The notes under the pieces: model-generated
What the model saw: only the letters and a program-made list of their open reading frames with translations
Told to the model about the DNA's origin: nothing
Databases searched by the model: none
In this document: positions 5,626-9,942 of the stretch, one piece after another
Layout of the letters: the number at the start of each line of letters is the position of its first letter
Position numbering within the stretch: position 1 is the stretch's first letter
Assembly (NCBI GenBank): GCA_964525965.1
Contig: CAZGKA010000029.1
Span: forward strand, 1 to 9,942
Length of the DNA stretch: 9,942 nucleotides
Reading direction: 5' to 3'
From: Methanodesulfokora sp964525965
GTDB taxonomy: Archaea > Korarchaeota > Korarchaeia > Korarchaeales > Korarchaeaceae
Position numbers and translations under genes: made by a program

Positions 5626-6683
5626 AGCTCCATCTCCTCGATCATCCTCCTCAGATCCAGCCCTCCCTCGAAGAACTCATCCAGCTCGTCGAGGTTCAGG
5701 GACCTGTGGCTCACCACATCGCTCTCGTCCTTCCTCAGCACTATTATCCTGCAGTCCCTCGGCCTCACCTGTGTGAGCTCGTAGAGGACATCGATGCTCT
5801 GAGTGGATATCACCACCTGCCTCCCGGATCCGGACAGCCATCGGAGCACGGCCCTCACAAGGCTGGGATGAGCGGCCACCTCTATGTCGTCCCACAGCAG
5901 GACCAGGGGGTTGAGGTGCTCAACTGCAAGGTATGCGAGGAGGGCCCTCTTCACGCCATCTCCCAGGGATTCCACGTTTATGTAGAGGGGGCCAACGCCG
6001 CCGCTGGCCTCCTTCCTGACCTTCAGGTCACCTCTCTCTATCAGAACCTCCGTGAATTTGTCGTAGATCACTCCGGAGAGGAGATCCTCTATGACCCTCT
6101 TGTGGTTCCCGTCCTTGACTATCTGCGAGAAGACATCCTCCCTCAGCACGTAATCCCTTATCTGCATGTAGGAGGTGCTGTCGTTAGGGATGTAAAAGCT
6201 CAAAACTTTGCTCTTCTTATCGGAACCCACATCGAGTTCCAGAAATCTAGGAGTATTTCCGACCTTCACTCCCTCAAGGGCTGCGGTAATCCCGGTCCTC
6301 TCGATCCAGACATCCACCCTCTCGATGATATCAGGGACCTTTGCGGATGGGGAAAAAGCGTTTTTAGAAGCCTTTGTTGATCTGATCCTGTACTCCAGAT
6401 GAGATCTGCCAGCATACCCATAAACAAGAGGAGAATAAGTATCCTTACCTCCGTGAAGATCGGATATTACGGCGGGGATATAACTGGAGTTATAACTCCG
6501 AGTTCTGGTTCTATAAACGGGGTCCTCCTCCTTTCCTGCAATCAGGTAGAGGGCCTCGAGAACGGCGCTCTTACCGACGTTGTTACGTCCAACTAGGACA
6601 TTGAACTCTCCAAGCTCGATGGGCTTCCTCAGGCTCCTTATCCCCCGGAACTCGGAGATGTTTATCTCCCTTATCAGAGACAT
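5622..6683 (-). CDS. OLD/RecF-like ABC-class ATPase (AAA_15/AAA_21 type)
   Basis: The 353 residues begin SLIREINISEFRGIRSL, the strand-turn typical of RecF/OLD/SMC-like ATPases. Walker A is GRNNVGKS (32-39). A signature-like segment VESLGDGVKRAL lies at 237-248, Walker B is VLLWDDIEVAAHPS (261-274), and the switch region is VISTQSIDVL (291-300). Two deviations stand out: D266 sits where the catalytic glutamate normally follows the Walker B aspartate, and Q295 replaces the usual switch histidine. Such proteins dimerise on ATP and act on DNA in repair, phage defence or toxin systems. Unlike true OLD proteins there is no fused TOPRIM domain; the downstream overlapping gene may supply one. The start ATG 6683 follows a promoter at 6718-6727, and it is the first gene of its operon. 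Confidence 0.87.
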   Translation of the reverse strand: MSLIREINISEFRGIRSLRKPIELGEFNVLVGRNNVGKSAVLEALYLIAGKEEDPVYRTRTRSYNSSYIPAVISDLHGGKDTYSPLVYGYAGRSHLEYRIRSTKASKNAFSPSAKVPDIIERVDVWIERTGITAALEGVKVGNTPRFLELDVGSDKKSKVLSFYIPNDSTSYMQIRDYVLREDVFSQIVKDGNHKRVIEDLLSGVIYDKFTEVLIERGDLKVRKEASGGVGPLYINVESLGDGVKRALLAYLAVEHLNPLVLLWDDIEVAAHPSLVRAVLRWLSGSGRQVVISTQSIDVLYELTQVRPRDCRIIVLRKDESDVVSHRSLNLDELDEFFEGGLDLRRMIEEMEL

Positions 6684-6686
6684 TAT

Positions 6687-6705
6687 GACATCCTAAAAAA
6701 ATGTC
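6687..6705. repeat. GACAT-N9-ATGTC inverted repeat at the ATPase start
   Basis: Five-base inverted arms (6687-6691 and 6701-6705) surround the predicted transcription start and lie four bases upstream of ATG 6683. This position suits a repressor site, but with five-base arms the support is modest. Confidence 0.3.
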
Positions 6706-6717
6706 CTACGATCACAG

Positions 6718-6727
6718 CTTAAAAAGT
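6718..6727 (-). promoter_or_regulatory. TATA-like promoter of the OLD-like ATPase operon
   Basis: On the minus strand this reads ACTTTTTAAG, centred about 40 bases before ATG 6683, giving an expected transcription start near 6697 and a short leader. Confidence 0.45.
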
Positions 6728-6767
6728 TGAGATCTCCGTCGGAATCGGCCGTCAAGACTCGGATGTC

Positions 6768-6844
6768 AAGAGAAAAAAGGAATAAGGAATAAAGTAAAGA
6801 GAGGGAAGAGAGAAGAGAAGATCAGCCGGCCAGATAGCTGGCCG
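6768..6844 (-). terminator. Hairpin plus pyrimidine-tract terminator of pstS
   Basis: On the minus strand the last codons of pstS form a perfect 7-base stem, CGGCCAG/CTGGCCG, with a four-base loop (6827-6844). About 50 bases of almost pure pyrimidine follow, ending in a run of six T (6773-6778). The T-rich tract alone would be enough for archaeal termination. A stable stem overlapping the stop codon is less usual and resembles bacterial intrinsic terminators. Confidence 0.55.
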
Positions 6845-7973
6845 CCTTCCTTATGATCGTCTTGATGCTATCAGGAGCCGCCACGTACCCTTCCACTATG
6901 TACTTATCTCCCTTATCGCATATCCACTGGAGAAACTTTGCCAAAACCTCAGCCTTATCTTTGGGGTAGTGGGTCCAAAGTATCAGATGTGAGAAGGCCG
7001 ACAGGGGATAGGAGTTCGGCCCGGGAGCATATATTATGGCCTCGATGTCCCTGCTGAAGTCCTCCTTTGGATCGGTCGGTATGAGTCCGGTCTCCAGGGC
7101 GTGGGAAGCTGCTGCCTGTATGGTCTCCTTGCTAGGAAGCACGAACCTTCCATCCCTGTTCTTAAGCGCAGCGACAGGCAGTTTCTCGTTAAGGGCGTAG
7201 GCAAGCTCCACGTATCCCACCGAGTAATCCGTGGTCCTCACTATGGCGATGACTCCAGGATTGCCCTTCCCTCCAACACCCCTTCCTGTCTCATCCACTG
7301 GCCAGTTTACTGTCTTTCCGACGAGATCAGAAGGCCACAAACTTGGAGCTGCCTCGTGAAGGAATGTGGTGAATATCTGGGTCGTACCACTGGCGTCCGA
7401 TCTGTGAACAACCGTTATTCTCTCGTGCGGGAGCTTTATCCCGGGATTGAGTTCCTTTATCCTGGGATCATCCCAGTACTCTATTTTACCCAAGTAGATG
7501 AGGGCTACGGTTCTCCCGTCGAGCTTGAGGTGCACGTCGTTCATGCCGGGCAGGTTGTAGGTTATCACAACCGCTCCTAGGATGTAGGGAACCTGCATCA
7601 CCTTACCCCTGTACTCCTCCCACTTGCTCCTGCTGAGCGGAGGATCGCTCCCGCAGAAGTCCGTCAACCCCTTGAAGAACTGCTCCTGTCCGGCTCCGCT
7701 CCCTATTCCTTGGTACTCCACCTCCACTCCTGGGTTGTCCTTCATGAACTCGTCTATCCAGGCCTCGATCTGAGGAAGCGGGAAGGTGGCTCCTGAACCC
7801 CTAAGCGTTACTTTGCCCTGCGATGAGCTGCTAGTTGAGGTTTCTAGCGATCCCTGAACCTGAGGCAGAGAAGGTCCAGTTCCGTGATTCACAGATTCCA
7901 GCTGATGGACTGCGATCCCAACGAGGACCGCTACCACCACAACCGACATCAAGACCACTGCTGTTCTGCTCAT
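6822..7973 (-). CDS. pstS: Phosphate ABC transporter substrate-binding protein PstS
   Basis: This 383-residue protein is a type 2 periplasmic-binding protein of the PstS family, which captures phosphate outside the cell for an ABC importer. Residues 5-22 form a hydrophobic segment acting as signal or membrane anchor, and a Ser/Thr-rich linker (42-52) tethers the domain; no lipobox cysteine is present. Phosphate-site motifs follow: GSGATFPLP (59-67), GIGSGAGQEQF (89-99), FCGSDPPLS (106-114) and HRSDASGTTQIF (190-201), matching the usual G-A-T-F-P, G-S-x-x-G, G-x-S-D-x-P-L and R-x-x-x-S-G-T patterns. ATG 7973 follows a TATA box and short leader. Permease (pstC, pstA) and ATPase (pstB) genes are not downstream, where an unrelated ATPase operon begins; if present they must lie elsewhere. 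Confidence 0.93.
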   Translation of the reverse strand: MSRTAVVLMSVVVVAVLVGIAVHQLESVNHGTGPSLPQVQGSLETSTSSSSQGKVTLRGSGATFPLPQIEAWIDEFMKDNPGVEVEYQGIGSGAGQEQFFKGLTDFCGSDPPLSRSKWEEYRGKVMQVPYILGAVVITYNLPGMNDVHLKLDGRTVALIYLGKIEYWDDPRIKELNPGIKLPHERITVVHRSDASGTTQIFTTFLHEAAPSLWPSDLVGKTVNWPVDETGRGVGGKGNPGVIAIVRTTDYSVGYVELAYALNEKLPVAALKNRDGRFVLPSKETIQAAASHALETGLIPTDPKEDFSRDIEAIIYAPGPNSYPLSAFSHLILWTHYPKDKAEVLAKFLQWICDKGDKYIVEGYVAAPDSIKTIIRKAASYLAG

Positions 7974-8019
7974 AGTGATCCCTTTGGACTTTTGCCGCGA
8001 CTGTAATTTATAATTATCT

Positions 8020-8027
8020 TATATAAA
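8020..8027 (-). promoter_or_regulatory. TATA-box promoter of pstS
   Basis: The minus strand reads TTTATATA here, in a very AT-rich stretch. Transcription is expected near 7998, leaving a leader of about 25 bases before ATG 7973. A GGGATCA element six bases upstream of the start is at best a weak ribosome site. Confidence 0.65.
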
Positions 8028-8057
8028 GTATTTAGATGAATTTTCATGTGTATTGTA

Positions 8058-8091
8058 TATAGCATGGGGGATAGATCTATATAATGCTATA
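8058..8091. repeat. Nested palindromes upstream of pstS
   Basis: TATAGCAT (8058-8065) and ATGCTATA (8084-8091) form a perfect 8-base inverted repeat. Between them lies the perfect 10-base palindrome ATAGATCTAT (8071-8080); the two centres differ by one base. The element is 31 bases upstream of the pstS TATA box, where an activator or phosphate-responsive regulator could bind. The regulator is unknown. Confidence 0.45.
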
Positions 8092-8430
8092 GACTCGCGG
8101 CGATCATAGTGTCCGTCGCGGCGGCGCCACAGCTCCACATCGGAGATAGCACGCCAGCTACGGTGTCTTCGGGAGAGGCGATCTCCTAGTATCTCCTTCC
8201 TTACCTTCTTGCAGAAATCCTTCGTTTTCTTAGGAAGCCTGCTTCCTGATAAAGAACGTGAGGATTCTACTGGTCTCATATGACTGAGGCCCCTCGGTGA
8301 CTAAGAAAATGAGAGTTTGAGCAACACCCTCGCTCACTCGAGGAGGAAGCGAATGGGAAGGGATTGTACACGTTCGACTAGGTTTCACGAAGATGAGAGG
8401 TTCGGAAGTGGGCGCCGAGGTCGATCATGC
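8092..8430. other. Gene-poor stretch between pstS and vapBC
   Basis: I find no gene here that I can support. It holds a GC-rich block with TCGCGGCG repeated at 8095-8102 and 8116-8123, a 16-base palindrome AGGAAGC-CT-GCTTCCT (8232-8247), and the GAGG-CC-CCTC palindrome (8286-8295), extended by further pairs to 8283-8298. An arginine-rich open frame on the minus strand (8279-8019) has no recognisable domain, and the pstS TATA box overlaps its end. The stretch could include decayed sequence or an unidentified RNA. Confidence 0.4.
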
Positions 8431-8433
8431 CCA

Positions 8434-8442
8434 AATTTATAT
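8434..8442 (+). promoter_or_regulatory. TATA-box promoter of vapBC
   Basis: AATTTATAT is a strong archaeal TATA element. The transcription start is expected near 8465, inside the 8455-8471 palindrome and about 13 bases before ATG 8478. Confidence 0.65.
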
Positions 8443-8454
8443 GCCTCCTCATTA

Positions 8455-8471
8455 TACCTACCTTGTAGGTA
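8455..8471 (+). promoter_or_regulatory. Palindromic operator of vapBC
   Basis: TACCTAC-CTT-GTAGGTA is a perfect inverted repeat with 7-base arms and a 3-base spacer, covering the predicted transcription start six bases before the vapB ATG. VapB antitoxins generally repress their own operon by binding palindromes at the promoter, so this is the expected autoregulation site. Confidence 0.7.
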
Positions 8472-8477
8472 GTCAAA

Positions 8478-8708
8478 ATGGGTGAGTATGTCACGGTCTC
8501 CACGAAGGTGAGGAGGGAGCTCAAGGAGGAGGCGGAGAGGCTTGGGGTGAGGATCTCAACCTTCCTGCGGCAGGCCCTTGAGGAGGAGGTCAAAAGAAGG
8601 AAACTGCTGATGTTGGAGAGAAGACTGGAGGAGTTGAGCGACGTGCTGGACAAGCTGGACGTCGAGAGAGTGGTGAAGAGCATCAGGAAGGACAGAGAGG
8701 CGAGATGA
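8478..8708 (+). CDS. vapB: VapB-type antitoxin, ribbon-helix-helix
   Basis: This 76-residue protein starts with a strand YVTVSTKV (4-11), then the helix RRELKEEAERLG (12-23), a turn, and the helix RISTFLRQALEEEVKRR (25-41). That is the ribbon-helix-helix layout of CopG-like antitoxins, in which two chains form one DNA-binding unit. The charged C-terminal helix region (42-76) would wrap and block the toxin. It overlaps vapC by four bases (ATGA, 8705-8708), so synthesis of the two is coupled. The palindrome at 8455-8471 is its likely DNA target. The ATG has no clear Shine-Dalgarno site, in keeping with a short-leader transcript. Confidence 0.85.
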   Translation: MGEYVTVSTKVRRELKEEAERLGVRISTFLRQALEEEVKRRKLLMLERRLEELSDVLDKLDVERVVKSIRKDREAR

Positions 8709-9118
8709 TAGGAGATCTCCTCTTCGACGCCTCCTCCCTCGTGTACGCTCTCAAGGCCCGAAGGCTGAGGCCTCTGGCAGGCAACTACATCCAGTGGCTC
8801 ACCATCTACGAGGTGATGAACGCCCTCTGGAAGGAGGCATCACTCATCAGAGCTCTGCCGAGGGGGAAGGTTCGGGAACTGGTCGATGTGTTCGGGGAGG
8901 TGGTCGATCTGATGGAGGTCCTGAGCCCTCGTCCCTGGGAGCCTGACATAGTGGAGATGGCCAGCAGGTTGAGGCTGACCGCTTACGACGCTTCTTATGT
9001 GGTTTTAGCGGAGAAGAATGGGTTAAAACTGGTTACCGAGGACGAGGAACTGAAGAACAAGGCTTCAAAGGTGATAGAGGTTCTGAGCTTCAGGGATGTG
9101 GGCTCGCCGGAGCTCTAG
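8705..9118 (+). CDS. vapC: VapC-type PIN-domain ribonuclease toxin
   Basis: This 137-residue PIN-domain protein carries the expected acidic quartet: D8 in LLFDASSLVYAL, E36 in TIYEVMNALWKE, D95 in LTAYDASYVVLA, and D113 in LVTEDEELKNKA. These residues hold the metal ions used for RNA cleavage; VapC toxins typically cut tRNA or rRNA and stop translation until VapB neutralises them. All four are present, so the toxin is probably active. The start ATG 8705 overlaps the vapB stop. The target RNA cannot be told from sequence. Confidence 0.92.
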   Translation: MIGDLLFDASSLVYALKARRLRPLAGNYIQWLTIYEVMNALWKEASLIRALPRGKVRELVDVFGEVVDLMEVLSPRPWEPDIVEMASRLRLTAYDASYVVLAEKNGLKLVTEDEELKNKASKVIEVLSFRDVGSPEL

Positions 9119-9283
9119 GTCATCACGTGATTCACGGCAGCTCAAGAGCTCAAGCGGTTCGATCAGCCTCGATGTGGGGACAGCCCGGAGTACAGAACAG
9201 CAGCGATGACCCGCAGCTGGTGGGAACAATAACCCCATCGAAGGAATACGCTTGAGGGCTGGAAAGTTAGGATCAAGCTGAAG
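9119..9283. other. Non-coding stretch after vapC
   Basis: No recognisable gene is present. The perfect palindrome ATCACGTGAT (9122-9131) follows the vapC stop, and AGCTCAAG is repeated in tandem at 9139-9154. A 27-codon ATG frame at 9172-9255 resembles nothing I know. Confidence 0.35.
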
Positions 9284-9412
9284 GTGAGGCTGCGGGAGAA
9301 GGGAAGGATCACGATCCCGGCATCCATAAGGAAGGCCCTGTCCATAAGGGACCTGCTGAAGTTCTCCGTTGAGCGAGGAACCTTCCCCCCTACTTCTTCA
9401 ATCCCCACCTGA
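9284..9412 (+). pseudogene. Shortened AbrB/MazE-type antitoxin, probably a relic
   Basis: From GTG 9284 the 42-residue frame begins MRLREKGRITIPASIRKAL, the swapped-hairpin AbrB/MazE DNA-binding motif found in many archaeal antitoxins. After that, SIRDLLKFSVERG lacks the usual E-G-D turn (normally I-R-E-G-D-x-L) and appears two residues short. The remaining tail is a Pro/Thr/Ser stretch rather than the expected strand and toxin-binding region. No Shine-Dalgarno site, promoter or toxin gene accompanies it, and the frame upstream of the GTG reads on in-frame without an ATG. I infer a decayed antitoxin next to the intact vapBC pair. A functional mini-protein cannot be excluded. Confidence 0.6.
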
Positions 9413-9415
9413 TAG

Positions 9416-9444
9416 GTAGCATTTATATGTGTAGCAATGCTACA
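9416..9444 (+). promoter_or_regulatory. Likely PadR operator, three GTAGCA half-sites
   Basis: TGTAGCA-A-TGCTACA (9430-9444) is a perfect 15-base palindrome just downstream of the TATA box, with partial symmetry extending to ATA...TAT (9425-9449). A third GTAGCA half-site lies at 9416-9421, 15 bases before the second, so half-sites bracket the TATA box. PadR proteins usually repress their own operon, which fits. Confidence 0.6.
9420..9428 (+). promoter_or_regulatory. TATA-box promoter of the PadR-ABC operon
   Basis: CATTTATAT is a good TATA element. The expected transcription start near 9450 lies downstream of the ATG at 9437 and upstream of the ATG at 9461, which decides the PadR start in favour of 9461. 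Confidence 0.6.
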
Positions 9445-9460
9445 TGTATCCGTGAAATAT

Positions 9461-9835
9461 ATGTGCATCGGACCCTGCAGGCAGAGGCCCCTCGGCCTGA
9501 TGCCGCTCCTGATACTCAGGATGGCTTACGAGGGGCCGGTCCACGGGTATCAGATAATCAAGAGGGTGATGGACATGACGGGAGGCCACGCCCCGGAGAC
9601 AGGAGCCGTTTACACGACCCTCAGGAGGATGGAGAGGAGGGGCCTCCTGACGTCCAGATGGGAGTCTGGAACCGGCAGGAGGGTGTACGAGATAACTGAA
9701 ACAGGAATTATGACTCTTAAGGAAGGTTTGAAGGCTCTAGCGATCAGGAGGAGGATCTTCGAGGAGCTTCTCAGCTTCTACGAGAGGGTGTGGGGTGGTG
9801 AAGATGGAGGCGATAGAGGTAGAGGAGCTCACTAA
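9461..9835 (+). CDS. PadR-family transcriptional regulator
   Basis: This protein has 124 residues from ATG 9461. The winged-helix domain shows the family hallmarks: LGLMPLLILRMAYEGPVHGYQI near the start (P-x-H-G-Y-x-I), GAVYTTLRRMERRGLL as recognition helix, and the wing SRWESGTGRRVYEITETG. A C-terminal helix (about 85-113) would form the dimer. PadR regulators often sense small hydrophobic compounds and control multidrug or ABC exporters. The in-frame ATG at 9437 lies inside the operator and before the predicted transcript start, so I prefer 9461. The 3' end overlaps the ABC ATPase gene by 32 bases, implying cotranscription and control of that transporter. Confidence 0.88.
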   Translation: MCIGPCRQRPLGLMPLLILRMAYEGPVHGYQIIKRVMDMTGGHAPETGAVYTTLRRMERRGLLTSRWESGTGRRVYEITETGIMTLKEGLKALAIRRRIFEELLSFYERVWGGEDGGDRGRGAH

Positions 9836-9942
9836 GTACTACGGACCGGTGCTGGCGGTGGACCACATCACCTTCCAAGTGCATAGGGGGGAGATCTTCG
9901 GCTTTTTAGGACCGAACGGAGCTGGCAAGACAACCACAGTCA
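9804..9942 (+). CDS. ABC transporter ATPase, N-terminal part (runs off the window)
   Basis: Only 46 residues are visible. They start EAIEVEELTKYYG and continue through the aromatic A-loop Y-Y-G (12-14) into Walker A, GPNGAGKTT (36-44). The form FGFLGPNGAGKTTT is typical of ABC-2-type exporters of the drug-resistance (DrrA/CcmA-like) group, which is also the class most often paired with PadR regulators. ATG 9804 has the ribosome site GGTGGTGA (9794-9801) two bases upstream and overlaps the regulator's 3' end. Substrate and permease lie beyond the window. Confidence 0.9.
   Translation, partial: MEAIEVEELTKYYGPVLAVDHITFQVHRGEIFGFLGPNGAGKTTTV

Noticed and set aside
5706..6380. Plus-strand open frame opposite the OLD-like ATPase
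   Set aside because: It overlaps a clear ATPase on the other strand and shows no recognisable motif or start signal.
8019..8279. Arginine-rich 86-codon minus-strand frame upstream of pstS
   Set aside because: No recognisable domain, a poorly spaced ribosome site, its 3' end contains the pstS TATA box, and it covers several palindromes. It is more likely chance or decayed sequence, though it cannot be fully excluded.
9154..9166. GGTTCGATC, resembling a tRNA T-arm
   Set aside because: The flanking bases cannot form the five-pair T-stem and no acceptor or anticodon arm is found nearby.
9437..9460. Upstream ATG of the PadR gene
   Set aside because: It lies inside the operator palindrome and before the expected transcript start; the ATG at 9461 fits the promoter and the family length better.
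1..9942. CRISPR array, rRNA or insertion-sequence ends
   Set aside because: No regularly spaced repeats, no rRNA-like segments, and no transposase or matched terminal repeats with target duplications were seen.

Overview
The window looks like chromosome from a thermophilic archaeon. The signs are TATA-box promoters about 25-30 bases upstream of starts (several implying leaderless transcripts), Shine-Dalgarno sites only inside operons, AGG/AGA-rich arginine usage, a VapBC pair, a PadR regulator and small zinc-ribbon proteins. A TACK lineage such as Korarchaeota is a guess from general style; there is no rRNA gene or other marker to place it.

Layout. (1) 1-625, plus strand: the end of a double zinc-ribbon protein, a GRAM/PH-like protein, and a zinc-ribbon segment in another frame that was probably once the tail of the PH-like protein. 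(2) 626-944: a gene-free stretch with a possible structured RNA and a promoter flanked by two near-identical palindromic sites. (3) 945-1355: an unrecognised cysteine-rich protein. (4) 1591-2961: an archaeal AAA ATPase of the DUF4143 type, whose promoter is flanked by two copies of GGATA-N6-TATCC. (5) 6683-2965, minus strand: an OLD/RecF-like ATPase, a possible TOPRIM-like partner split across two overlapping frames, and an SF2 helicase. (6) 7973-6822, minus strand: a PstS-type phosphate-binding protein without its permease genes in view, ending in a hairpin plus pyrimidine tract. (7) 8028-8454: gene-poor DNA with nested palindromes. (8) 8478-9118, plus strand: a VapB/VapC toxin-antitoxin pair with a 17-base operator-like palindrome. 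(9) 9284-9412: a shortened AbrB/MazE-type antitoxin. (10) 9461-9942, plus strand: a PadR regulator overlapping the start of an ABC transporter ATPase that runs off the window.

How the genes fit together. The minus-strand set 6683-2965 is the main candidate for an uncharacterised system: an ABC-type ATPase, a small possibly TOPRIM-like protein and a helicase, broadly similar in parts to OLD-nuclease/helicase defence or repair modules such as Gabija, but with a different helicase class and a separately encoded partner. Its neighbour is a stand-alone AAA ATPase with a tightly organised operator pair, and toxin-antitoxin genes lie nearby, so the surroundings look accessory.

A caution runs through the window. 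Three places (about 486-490, 5370-5375 and 4855-4860) show an apparent reading-frame break, and adding one G to a G-run on the coding strand would join the flanking protein segments in each. This may be homopolymer under-calling in the assembly, real decay, or frameshifting. It should be settled before gene boundaries are trusted.
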